From assembly GCA_028869255.1 (NCBI GenBank), contig CP110972.1:2361001-2425000 (forward strand): a stretch of DNA of 64,000 nucleotides, written 5' to 3'. The notes under the pieces are model-generated. The model was not told the DNA's origin. It saw nothing but the letters and a program-made list of their open reading frames with translations, and ran no database searches. Made by a program: the position numbers and the translations under genes. Below, one piece after another: positions 48,719 to 57,286 of this stretch (positions are counted from its first letter, which is position 1; every line of letters starts with the position of its first letter). The DNA comes from Pseudomonas poae (GTDB taxonomy: Bacteria > Pseudomonadota > Gammaproteobacteria > Pseudomonadales > Pseudomonadaceae).

Positions 48719-49314
48719 ACGACGCGCAAGCGGGCCCGATTCGCGGGATTGAAGCCATTGTCGTCGGCGCCTCTGCCGGCGGGGTCGAGGCGTTGCTGAG
48801 TATTTTCGCTGAGCTGCCTGAGGGCTTCGGCCTGCCGATCATCGCGGTGCTGCATCTGCCGGATGAGCGCCGCAGCCAGTTGGCGGAAGTCTTTGCGCGG
48901 CGCCTGAGGATTCCGGTGCGGGAAGGGCAGGACAAAGAAGTCATCCAGCCGGGGACCCTGTATTTCGCCGGGCCCGGCTACCACCTCTCGGTGGAGCACG
49001 ATCGCAGCCTGTCCCTGAGCCAGGAAGACCGGGTGCACCATTCCCGGCCCGCCATCGACTACCTGTTCGCGTCCGCCGCCGACGCCTTTGGCAAGGGCCT
49101 GCTCGCCATTTTGCTGACCGGCGCCAACCAGGACGGTGCGCACGGGCTGGCGTACGTCAAGCAATCCGCAGGTACCACCGTCGTACAGGACCCCACGGAA
49201 GCGCGGATTGCCGTGATGCCGTTGGCGGCCCTGGCCTTGCATACACCTGACCATATTCTGACCTTGAGCCGCATTGCCTCATTGCTGGCTTCCCTGGAAT
49301 CTTCCCCATGTTAA
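48715..49314 (+). CDS. CheB-type methylesterase domain protein without receiver
   Basis: A 199-residue protein containing only the CheB catalytic domain. The Ser-His-Asp triad is in VVGASAGGVEALL, AVLHLPDERRSQ and TGANQDGAHGL. The N-terminal receiver that normally activates CheB is missing, so control must come from partner proteins in the operon. Its ATG overlaps the cheR stop, and its own stop overlaps the next gene by seven bases. No methyl-accepting chemotaxis receptor is nearby; the substrate of the CheR/CheB pair is unknown. Confidence 0.92.
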   Translation: MNDAQAGPIRGIEAIVVGASAGGVEALLSIFAELPEGFGLPIIAVLHLPDERRSQLAEVFARRLRIPVREGQDKEVIQPGTLYFAGPGYHLSVEHDRSLSLSQEDRVHHSRPAIDYLFASAADAFGKGLLAILLTGANQDGAHGLAYVKQSAGTTVVQDPTEARIAVMPLAALALHTPDHILTLSRIASLLASLESSPC

Positions 49315-50501
49315 GTACTGTCCAGGCCAAACTGCTGATCGTTGATGATCTGCCGGAAAACCTGCTGGCCCTCGAAGCGCTGATCAAGCGTGAGGATCGC
49401 CACGTCTTCAAGGCATTGAGCGCCGATGAAGCCTTGTCCCTGTTGCTGGAGCACGAATTCGCCATGGCGATTCTCGACGTGCAGATGCCCGGCATGAACG
49501 GTTTTGAGTTGGCCGAGCTGATGCGCGGCACCGAAAAGACCAAGAACATCCCGATCGTGTTCGTCAGCGCCGCCGGACGCGAACTCAATTATGCGTTCAA
49601 GGGCTATGAAAGCGGCGCCGTGGACTTCCTGCACAAACCGCTGGATATCCACGCGGTAAAGAGCAAGGTCAACGTGTTCGTCGACCTGTACCGCCAAAGC
49701 AAGGCGATGAAGCAACAGGTCGAAGCCCTGGAGCGCAGTCGTCGCGAGCAGGAGCTGTTGCTGACGCGCCTGCAGGCCACACAGACCGAGCTGGAGCAGG
49801 CGGTGCGCATGCGCGATGACTTTATGTCGATCGTCGCCCATGAGGTGCGTACGCCCTTGAACGGGCTGATCCTGGAAACCCAGCTGCGCAAGATGCACCT
49901 GGCCCGGGACAACGCCGCCGCGTTTACCCTGGACAAGATGCACGCCATGGTCGACCGCGATGAGCGCCAGATCCAGAGCCTGATCCGCCTGATCGAAGAC
50001 ATGCTCGACGTGTCGCGCATCCGCACCGGCAAATTGTCGATTCGCCCGGGGCGCTTTGACCTGACGCAATTGGTGCGCAGCCTGGTGGATAACTTCGCGC
50101 CGCAGGTGGCGGCGGCGGACTCGTCCATGCAACTGGTCGCCGAAGGGCCGGTAGAGGGCAACTGGGACGAGTTCCGGATCGAGCAGGTGGTGACCAACCT
50201 GCTGACCAACGCCCTGCGCTACGGGGCTAAAAGCCCGGTGGAGGTGCGGGTGTACTGCGAACATGGCGAAGCCCGGGTGGAAGTGCGCGACCACGGGATC
50301 GGCATCAGCGAAGAGAACCAGAAGCGGATTTTCCAGCAGTTCGAGCGCGTCTCCGCCAGCCAGGTGGCGGCGGGCCTGGGCCTCGGGCTGTTTATTTCCG
50401 AGCAGATCGTTGCTGCCCATGGCGGCACTATCGAGGTCGAGAGCCAGATAGGCGAGGGCGCCCTGTTTCGGGTGTGCCTGCCCCTTGAGCCATCGGTATG
50501 A
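49308..50501 (+). CDS. Receiver-histidine kinase fusion
   Basis: A 397-residue soluble protein: N-terminal receiver (Asp in AILDVQMPGMNGFEL, Lys in FLHKPLD), coiled-coil linker (EALERSRREQELLLTRLQ), HisKA with phospho-His in MSIVAHEVRTPLNGL, and HATPase (NLLTNALRYGAKSPV, DHGIGISEENQK, GLGLGLFI). With receiver first, it is a response-regulator kinase that can relay signals from the upstream hybrid kinase. It overlaps cheB by seven bases and is the fourth gene of the operon. Confidence 0.93.
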   Translation: MLSTVQAKLLIVDDLPENLLALEALIKREDRHVFKALSADEALSLLLEHEFAMAILDVQMPGMNGFELAELMRGTEKTKNIPIVFVSAAGRELNYAFKGYESGAVDFLHKPLDIHAVKSKVNVFVDLYRQSKAMKQQVEALERSRREQELLLTRLQATQTELEQAVRMRDDFMSIVAHEVRTPLNGLILETQLRKMHLARDNAAAFTLDKMHAMVDRDERQIQSLIRLIEDMLDVSRIRTGKLSIRPGRFDLTQLVRSLVDNFAPQVAAADSSMQLVAEGPVEGNWDEFRIEQVVTNLLTNALRYGAKSPVEVRVYCEHGEARVEVRDHGIGISEENQKRIFQQFERVSASQVAAGLGLGLFISEQIVAAHGGTIEVESQIGEGALFRVCLPLEPSV

Positions 50502-50579
50502 AATCAATCGTCAGCCCGACGCAACCTCTACGTGACCCCATGGTCGTAATTGCAGCTAATGACCGGACAAAGGCTTCCC

Positions 50580-50957
50580 ATGAGTGAAGATGCACAAGAT
50601 GTCGTTCTGATCGTCGAGGACGACGAATCCATTATGTTCGTGCTGGGTGAGTACCTGGCGGGCCTGGGGTATCGGGTGTTGAAGGCGATTGACGGGGAGC
50701 AGGCCTTTGAAATCCTCGCGACCAAGCCGCACCTGGACCTGATGGTGACTGATTACCGCCTGCCGGGCGGGATTTCCGGGGTGCAGATCGCCGAGCCGGC
50801 TATCAAGCTGCGGCCGGAATTGAAGGTCATCTTTATCAGCGGTTATCCGCAGGAAATTCTCGACTGCAATAGCCCTATCACGCGCAATGCGCCGATCCTG
50901 GCCAAGCCGTTTGACCTGGATACGCTGCAAGAGCATATCCAGCGGTTGTTGGCGTAA
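50580..50957 (+). CDS. Single-domain response regulator
   Basis: A 125-residue receiver: VLIVEDDESIMFVLGEYLA, Asp in LMVTDYRLPGGISG, switch region FISGYPQEI and Lys in ILAKPFDLDTLQ. No output domain. ATG 50580 (MSEDAQDVV) with AAGG six bases before is preferred over in-frame starts further upstream. It is 78 bp behind the receiver-kinase and converges on the second hybrid kinase. Confidence 0.9.
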   Translation: MSEDAQDVVLIVEDDESIMFVLGEYLAGLGYRVLKAIDGEQAFEILATKPHLDLMVTDYRLPGGISGVQIAEPAIKLRPELKVIFISGYPQEILDCNSPITRNAPILAKPFDLDTLQEHIQRLLA

Positions 50958-50963
50958 CACCCT

Positions 50964-50982
50964 GGGGCTGCGTGGCAGCCCC
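50964..50982. terminator. Hairpin between convergent signalling genes
   Basis: GGGGCTGC-GTG-GCAGCCCC, a perfect eight-base stem between two convergent stops. No T-tract, so only a candidate terminator. Confidence 0.4.
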
Positions 50983-50988
50983 TGATCA

Positions 50989-52659
50989 CTAATTCCTGAT
51001 CATCTCCCGCACCTTCGCCGTCAGCAAATCAAAGGTGAACGGTTTGGTGATCAGCTGCATGCCAGGGTCCAAGAAACCACCTCGTACTGCGGCATGCTCG
51101 GCATAGCCGGTAATGAACAGCACCTTCAAGTCCGGGCGAATCTGCCGGCCGATTTCCGCCAGTTGCCTGCCGTTCATGCCGGGCAGGCCGACGTCACTGA
51201 TCATCAGGTCGATACGCTGCTCGGACTCAATGATCGGCACGGCCGTATCGGCATCGCCCGCTTCAACAAAGGCGTAGCCCAGCTCCTTGAGTACCACGCT
51301 GACCAGCACGCGCACGGCAGGGTCGTCCTCGACGATCAATACGGTTTCACCTGCATTGGCATAGGGCAGCAGCGCCGGATTGACCGCCTCATCGGCGACC
51401 ACTTCACCCACATAGCGCGGCAGGAACAGGCTGACGGTGGTGCCTTTGCCCACTTCGCTGTGGATCGTCACATGCCCACGGGACTGACGGGCGAACCCGT
51501 AGATCATCGACAGGCCCAGGCCCGTACCCTGGCCAATCGGCTTGGTGGTGAAAAACGGGTCGAATACCCGGCCCATCACGTTTTCCGGGATGCCGCAGCC
51601 GTTGTCGCTGACGCTCAGCTCCACGTAATCACCGGGGCTGAGTGTGCCGTAGGCGGCGGTGAACACACTGTCCAGATGGCGGTTGGTCGTTTCTACGGTG
51701 AGCTTGCCGCCATTGGGCATGGCATCGCGTGCGTTGAGTACCAGGTTGAGCAGGGCGCTTTCGAGTTGATTGGGATCGGCCTCGGCGGTCCACAGCTGAT
51801 CGAGCAGGCGCATGTCCAGGCTGATGCTTTCATTGATGCTGCGTTGCAGCAGCTCGCCCATGGACGTCACCAGTTGGTTGATCTCCACGGGCTTGGAATC
51901 GAGCGACTGGCGGCGCGAGAACGCCAACAGCCGGTGGGTGAGGCCCGCGGCACGGTTGGCCGAGGTCACGCCGAGGTCGATCAGGCTGTCCAGATCGTCC
52001 AATTTGCCACGCGACACACGCCTTCGTAACAGCTCCAGGCTACCGATAATCCCGGTCAGCATGTTGTTGAAATCGTGCGCGATGCCCCCGGTCAACTGGC
52101 CCACGGCTTCCATTTTCTGGGATTGGCGCAAGGCTTCTTCGTTGCTGCGCAATTGCGCGGTACGTTCTTCTACCTGCTGCTCAAGGGTCTCAAGCGTGCG
52201 CTGCAGGCGCAGTTCGCTTTCGCTCAAGTCAATCAGCCGGTCACGCGCATCATATTGCCGGCGCCGACCGCGCAGGGCGGCGCTCACCAGGCTGATCAAG
52301 GTCACGGGGTGGAAGGGCCGTTCAAGGAAGGTCACATTGCCCAGCAAGCCACTGAGGTGCGAGGAGCCATTCTGCTCGGCGCCGCCGTGGTGGGTCATCA
52401 GCACAATCGGCAAGTCCGACCAGGCCGGCTGTTGATGCAAATGCTCCAGCAGCGGCTCCAGGTCGGCGCCGCGCAACGCTTCGGCAGCAATGATCAGCAA
52501 GCCGGCACCTTGCTCCAGTGCTTCGCACAGGGCGCTTAGGCTGCTGGCGACGATGCCGCTATAACCGGCTTCATTGAGCATCATCAGTGCCAACGTACCA
52601 TCGCGGCCCATCGGCGCCAGGACAATGGCGCGCTCGGAGACAGGTGAAATGGCTGTCAC
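50989..52659 (-). CDS. Hybrid histidine kinase with N-terminal pseudo-receiver and C-terminal receiver
   Basis: A 556-residue soluble kinase. Residues 1-130 fold like a receiver, but the phospho-acceptor position reads LLIIAAEAL, without Asp, so it is a pseudo-receiver. A coiled coil, HisKA of the HDFNN type (phospho-His in GGIAHDFNNMLTG), HATPase (LLNLVLNARDAMPNGG, DNGCGIPENV, GTGLGLSMIYGF) and a C-terminal receiver (Asp in LMISDVGLPGMNG) follow. It starts with GTG overlapping the stop of the KaiC-like gene (GTGA), so the two are coupled. The pseudo-receiver may dock to KaiC or a receiver. Confidence 0.93.
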   Translation of the reverse strand: MTAISPVSERAIVLAPMGRDGTLALMMLNEAGYSGIVASSLSALCEALEQGAGLLIIAAEALRGADLEPLLEHLHQQPAWSDLPIVLMTHHGGAEQNGSSHLSGLLGNVTFLERPFHPVTLISLVSAALRGRRRQYDARDRLIDLSESELRLQRTLETLEQQVEERTAQLRSNEEALRQSQKMEAVGQLTGGIAHDFNNMLTGIIGSLELLRRRVSRGKLDDLDSLIDLGVTSANRAAGLTHRLLAFSRRQSLDSKPVEINQLVTSMGELLQRSINESISLDMRLLDQLWTAEADPNQLESALLNLVLNARDAMPNGGKLTVETTNRHLDSVFTAAYGTLSPGDYVELSVSDNGCGIPENVMGRVFDPFFTTKPIGQGTGLGLSMIYGFARQSRGHVTIHSEVGKGTTVSLFLPRYVGEVVADEAVNPALLPYANAGETVLIVEDDPAVRVLVSVVLKELGYAFVEAGDADTAVPIIESEQRIDLMISDVGLPGMNGRQLAEIGRQIRPDLKVLFITGYAEHAAVRGGFLDPGMQLITKPFTFDLLTAKVREMIRN

Positions 52660-54158
52660 ACGCCGTCATCCTTAAGCAAAGGGGAGCCGGCGCCCATGTA
52701 CGTCGGGATGCCACGCAGTACGCCCTGGAAATTATCGAGGGGTTCGCCGACGGTCAGGCCGCGGTTGCCGATCCGGTATTCGCGAATCGTCGACTCATGG
52801 GAGCCGGTGCGTTTCTTGATGATCGAGATGGCGCGGCGCACCTTGCCCAATGCTTCGAAGTAACGCAGCAGGATAACTGTGTCAGCCAGGTAAGTGATGT
52901 CCACGGGCGCCTGCATATCACCGACCAGCCCGTGCTGCGCGACCGTCATGAACGTCGCCGCGCCCCGGCGGTTGAGGTACAGCAGCAGCTCGTGCATATG
53001 CAGGATCAGCGCATTCTCTTCCGGCATGGCGGCCTGGTAGCCGTTGATACTGTCGATCACCACGGTTTTGATTCCGCGCTCATCGACGCAACGGCGCACG
53101 CGGTGCGAGAACTCGCCGGGGGACAGCTCGGCGGCGTCCACTTGTTCGATCAGCAGGTTGCCGGTGGCTTCGAGCGCGGCGAGGTCGATGCCCATGTTGC
53201 GCATGCGTTCGAACAGCAGCCCAAGCTCTTCATCGAAGATAAACAGTGCAGCCTTTTCCCCGCGTGCCACGGCGGCAGCGGCGAAGATCATCGAGATCAA
53301 TGACTTGCCGGTACCGGCCGGGCCGAGGATCAGGCTGCTGGAGCCGGTCTCCACGCCGCCGCCCATCAAGGCGTCCATTTCGCGGATGCCGCTGCTCAGG
53401 GTCTCGCGCACGTAACCGCCGCGATGTTCGGCTGCCACCAGGCGCGGGAACACGTGGATGCCATCGTGCATGATGGTGAAGTCGTGAAAGCCACCACGGT
53501 ATTTTTGGCCACGGTACTTCACCACCCGCACGCGACGGCGTTCGGCGCCGTAGGTGGGGGTCAGTTCTTCCAGGCGGATCACCCCGTGGGCCACGCTGTG
53601 CACGGTTTTGTCGAGGGATTCGGTGGTCAGGTCGTCCAGCAGCAGCACGGTGGCGTCGTAACGCACGAAGTAGTGCTTGATCGCCAGGATCTGCCGGCGG
53701 TAACGCAGCGAGCTTTGCGCCAGCAGGCGAATTTCCGAGAGGCTGTCGATCACGACGCGAGTCGGCTTGACCCGTTCCACCACTTCGAAAATCTGTCGCG
53801 TGGCTTCGCCCAGTTCGAGGTCGGAGGAGTACAGCAGGCTCTGCTGATGCTCGGCGTCGAGCAGACTCTCCGGCGGGGTCAGTTCGAAGATATGGATATT
53901 GTCATCCAGATCCCAACCGTGGGATTTGGCCCCTTGGCGCAATTCACGCTCGGTTTCGGACAGCGTGATATACAGCGATCGCTCACCTTCTTTCGCCCCG
54001 GCCTGCAGGAAATGCAGGGCCACCGTAGTCTTACCGGTGCCAGGCTCGCCTTCCAGCAAGAACAGATGGCTGCGCGATAGCCCCCCGGAAAGAATGTCAT
54101 CAAGACCTTCGATACCGGTGGCCGCTTTTTCGGTTAACTGCGCTTTGGATGTAGACAA
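52656..54158 (-). CDS. KaiC-like double RecA-fold ATPase
   Basis: A 500-residue protein with two KaiC/RecA-type ATPase domains. Walker A motifs are GEPGTGKTT at residues 37-45 and GPAGTGKS in the second half; Walker B-like strands are PTRVVIDSLSE and IKTVVIDSINGYQ. This is the KaiC architecture of cyanobacterial clocks, also found in non-photosynthetic bacteria where it is linked to stress and signalling. No kaiA or kaiB is in the window. The start is TTG 54158 with GAGG eight bases before. It is coupled to the hybrid kinase behind it, which is unusual and suggests a joint function. Confidence 0.9.
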   Translation of the reverse strand: MSTSKAQLTEKAATGIEGLDDILSGGLSRSHLFLLEGEPGTGKTTVALHFLQAGAKEGERSLYITLSETERELRQGAKSHGWDLDDNIHIFELTPPESLLDAEHQQSLLYSSDLELGEATRQIFEVVERVKPTRVVIDSLSEIRLLAQSSLRYRRQILAIKHYFVRYDATVLLLDDLTTESLDKTVHSVAHGVIRLEELTPTYGAERRRVRVVKYRGQKYRGGFHDFTIMHDGIHVFPRLVAAEHRGGYVRETLSSGIREMDALMGGGVETGSSSLILGPAGTGKSLISMIFAAAAVARGEKAALFIFDEELGLLFERMRNMGIDLAALEATGNLLIEQVDAAELSPGEFSHRVRRCVDERGIKTVVIDSINGYQAAMPEENALILHMHELLLYLNRRGAATFMTVAQHGLVGDMQAPVDITYLADTVILLRYFEALGKVRRAISIIKKRTGSHESTIREYRIGNRGLTVGEPLDNFQGVLRGIPTYMGAGSPLLKDDGV

Positions 54159-54269
54159 GAAGTGCCCTCAGGTCACATACGAGTAGAGGATGCGCGCCCA
54201 TGTGGACGCGCCATGTTCACTTGACCGTTGCGCTCTGCGGCGGTTCAACCTGATGCGGGATTTCTGCGC

Positions 54270-55328
54270 CTACAGCCCTTGCTGCAGTGCCGGGTCGTCA
54301 GGGTTTTGTTGCTCGAGCTGGGCGAGCAGCACCTGGACATTCTGCAACTGGCCGCTTTCCTTCCAGTAATTGACCAGCAGCACCCGGGCCTTGCGGTTAG
54401 CTGGGTGGCGCTGGATGATTTCTTCGAGCTGGCGCTGGGCGGCCTCCAGTTCCTGCTGGGCGTGCAGGGTGGTGGCCAGGTCATAGCGGTAATCCTGGTT
54501 GTCCGGCTCCAGCTCCACCGCTTTGGACAGGCCGAGCAAGGCGTAAGGCCGCTCGCCGTGATGCAGCAACCACATGCCCAGGGCGTGCTGCAAGTAAGCC
54601 GATTCGGGATGCGCTGCCAGTTGCCGCGCCAACAATTGGCGGGATTCATCGGTCTTGCCTTGCTTGTCGAGCAACTCGATCTGCGCCACTACGGCTTGCA
54701 GGTTGTCCGGCTGAAGGCGCATGGCCTGCTCCAGCGCGTTTTGCGCCTCCGGCAGCAGGGCGCTGTGGATATACAGGCGCGCGAGTTGAATCCAGCCCTC
54801 GGCGGTTTCAGGCTGGGCCTTGAGCTTTTTCACAAACTCGTCAAGCACCTGCTGCAATGGCCCGAAGTACAGCCCCAAGGTGTCCGGCGACAAGCCGAGC
54901 AAGGCATTGGCGGCGGTAAAGCGTACGGCTTGTTCGGGATCGTCCAGCACCGGGCCGAGCAACAGCGTGCGCTGGCCGCTGGGCACCAGGCCGACAATGC
55001 TGTGGATCGCGGCCTCGCGCACCAGCGCTGATTCGCTGGTCAGGTCCTTGTCCGCCAGCTTCAAGGCACGGGGGCTGGGGTAGTTGGGCAATTCGGCGTG
55101 CAGCGCGGCACGCCGCTCGGGCGACAGGTCCGGCCGATCCAATTGCTGGTACAGCACACGCGCCGCCCCAGGCTCACCGTTATGCGCCTGTTTCAGGGCT
55201 TTGGAGTAGCCATGGGCAATGGCGGGCGGCACTTGCACCGGCGTGGAGCGGGAGAAATACCAGGTAATCAATACAATCAACAGCAGGGCGCACAGGCCGA
55301 CGATCGAGTAACGGCGTGACTTTGACAT
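54270..55328 (-). CDS. Membrane-anchored TPR/HEAT-repeat protein
   Basis: A 352-residue protein with one N-terminal membrane anchor (SIVGLCALLLIVLITWYF), a helical HEAT-like region (ALVREAAIHSIVGLVPSG, AVRFTAANALLG) and, from about residue 180, four or more tetratricopeptide repeats (AEGWIQLARLYIHSALLPEA, SAYLQHALGMWLLHHGERPY). It resembles exported TPR scaffolds; a cytochrome-c-biogenesis (CcmI-like) annotation is common for such proteins but is not supported here by neighbours. It lies 111 bp upstream of the KaiC-like gene on the same strand. Confidence 0.8.
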   Translation of the reverse strand: MSKSRRYSIVGLCALLLIVLITWYFSRSTPVQVPPAIAHGYSKALKQAHNGEPGAARVLYQQLDRPDLSPERRAALHAELPNYPSPRALKLADKDLTSESALVREAAIHSIVGLVPSGQRTLLLGPVLDDPEQAVRFTAANALLGLSPDTLGLYFGPLQQVLDEFVKKLKAQPETAEGWIQLARLYIHSALLPEAQNALEQAMRLQPDNLQAVVAQIELLDKQGKTDESRQLLARQLAAHPESAYLQHALGMWLLHHGERPYALLGLSKAVELEPDNQDYRYDLATTLHAQQELEAAQRQLEEIIQRHPANRKARVLLVNYWKESGQLQNVQVLLAQLEQQNPDDPALQQGL

Positions 55329-55404
55329 GCAGGCGTCCGAAAGCTTGGGCAGCTAGAGCAAAGCCATCAGCTTCGGTCAGACCAGGGCAGGTGTCAAACC
55401 CGCG

Positions 55405-56298
55405 TCAGGTCAGCACGTATTCCACTGGCTCCAGGGCTGGCGGCAAGTCGGTTTGACCAAGGGCTGCGAGTACTTCGCGCTCCAGCGTGCGCAGGATGGC
55501 ATTGCAGGGCAGGTCGTTTTCGTCGAAGCCGAACGGGTCTTCCAGGTCATCGCCGATTTCATCCAGGCCAAAGAAGGTATAGCTGACGATGGCGGTAAAC
55601 ACCGGCGTCAGCCACCCCAATGGTTCAGCCATGGCGAACGGCAACAGAATGCAAAAGAGGTAGATGGTGCGGTGCAGCAGCAAGGTGTAGGGGAAGGGCA
55701 GCGGCGTGGTCTTGATCCGCTCGCACGAGGCCTGTACCTGGCTGAGGCTGACCAGCCGGGCTTCCAGCTGGGTGTAACGCCATTCGCTGAGCACGCCTTG
55801 CTCGGTCAGTTTGCTGAAACGTGCGCCCACCTGTTGCAGCACCTTGTCGGGGAGGTTGGGGTGGCGTGTGTCCACTGCGGCCCAAGGCTTGATCGCTTGG
55901 GCTTCATCCTCAAGGCGCAGCCGTGCGATCAAGCCATGGGCAAAGCCACATAGGCCGCGCAACAGGTTCGCTCGCTCAGCCGGGTCGCCCAGCACCTGGG
56001 TCTCGCGGATCAGTGAGCGCACCTCAATGATCATCTGCCCCAGCTGCTTGCGGCCTTCCCACCAGCGGTCATAACAGGCGTTGTTGCGAAAACTCATGAA
56101 GATCGACAACGACAGCCCCAGCAGCGTGAAGGGCGTGGCGTTGACCTTGGAGAAATACGCCGGGTGCAGGGTTTCCACCAGCACGATCACCGAGGCCAGC
56201 AGGGTAACCAGCAGGCTGCGCAGCGCGATGCGCTTGGCAATCGAGCCCTTGAGGGAGAACAGGATGCCCAGGAGGTTGGGCTTGGGGCGGACGATCAT
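55405..56298 (-). CDS. Bestrophin-family (UPF0187) anion channel
   Basis: A 297-residue membrane protein. The start MIVRPKPNLLGILFSLKGS, the block FTLLGLSLSIFMSFRNNACYDRWWEGRKQLG (shown in part: SFRNNACYDRWWEGRKQ) and the late YTFFGLDEIGDDLEDPFG are diagnostic of the bacterial bestrophin family, related to animal chloride channels. Bacterial homologues have been reported as cation or anion channels. It starts a minus-strand group with the TPR and KaiC-like genes, 77 bp upstream of the TPR gene. Confidence 0.9.
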   Translation of the reverse strand: MIVRPKPNLLGILFSLKGSIAKRIALRSLLVTLLASVIVLVETLHPAYFSKVNATPFTLLGLSLSIFMSFRNNACYDRWWEGRKQLGQMIIEVRSLIRETQVLGDPAERANLLRGLCGFAHGLIARLRLEDEAQAIKPWAAVDTRHPNLPDKVLQQVGARFSKLTEQGVLSEWRYTQLEARLVSLSQVQASCERIKTTPLPFPYTLLLHRTIYLFCILLPFAMAEPLGWLTPVFTAIVSYTFFGLDEIGDDLEDPFGFDENDLPCNAILRTLEREVLAALGQTDLPPALEPVEYVLT

Positions 56299-56505
56299 CG
56301 GCGGGCTGAGGCCTCTTTGGTGGCGCAGGCGCTCAGATTAGAAGCCTGTTTTGCGGGCGTCCAATCGCTTGGGCTGACCGGCTGATCAGCGCGATTGATG
56401 ATTGGCCAAACCAGTCAACTATATTGAAGGCTTTGACCATTGCCGCTGCAGCGTGCGAGAGCGACTATTTCGACGATTCGGGCACAGTTCAAGGAAACAA
56501 TAATA

Positions 56506-57274
56506 ATGCAGATTGAAAACAAGGTATTCCTGGTCAGCGGCGGCGCGTCGGGCCTCGGTGCGGCCACCGCTGAAATGCTCATAACGGCCGGCGCCAAGGT
56601 GATGCTGGTGGACCTTAACGCCGACGCTGTGGCAGCCAAGGTCAAACAGTTGGGCGACAACGCCCGCAGCGCCGTGGCGGATATCAGCCAGGGAAGCGGC
56701 CGCCGAAGCGGCGGTACAGGCTACGGTTGCGGCCTTTGGTGGCCTGCATGGGCTGGTGAACTGCGCAGGCATCGTGCGCGGCGAGAAAATCCTCGGCAAA
56801 AATGGCCCCCATGGGCTGGTCAGCTTTGCCCAGGTCATCAACGTCAACCTGATCGGCAGCTTCAACCTGCTGCGCCTGGCGGCGGCGGCCATCGCCGAAA
56901 CCGAAGCGAATGCCGAGGGTGAGCGCGGCGTGATCATCAATACCGCCTCCGTGGCGGCGTTTGACGGGCAGATCGGCCAGGCAGCGTACGCGGCTTCCAA
57001 AGGCGCAATTGCCAGCCTCACGCTGCCTGCTGCCCGCGAGCTGGCGCGCTTCGGCATCCGCGTGATGACCATCGCCCCGGGCATTTTCGAAACGCCGATG
57101 ATGGCCGGCATGACCCCCGAAGTGCGTGATTCCCTGGCGGCCGGCGTGCCATTCCCGCCACGCTTGGGCAAACCCGCCGAATACGCCGCGCTGGTGCGGC
57201 ACATCATTGAAAACAGCATGCTTAACGGCGAGGTGATCCGTCTCGACGGCGCCTTGCGTATGGCGGCCAAATAA
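56506..57274 (+). CDS. 3-hydroxyacyl-CoA dehydrogenase of the SDR family, with a one-base frameshift
   Basis: SDR enzyme resembling HSD17B10, which oxidises 2-methyl-3-hydroxybutyryl-CoA in isoleucine breakdown. ATG 56506 opens [27 protein letters not shown] indicates NAD preference. The frame breaks at GGG 56691-56693; removing one G gives ...[20 protein letters not shown]..., LVNCAGIV and 255 residues, exactly the family size. The active site is [12 protein letters not shown] with YAASKGA. It is followed at 12 bp by thiolase, acyl-CoA dehydrogenase and enoyl-CoA hydratase genes, the order I recall for a P. putida isoleucine catabolic cluster. Confidence 0.9.
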
Positions 57275-57286
57275 GGAGATTGACCC

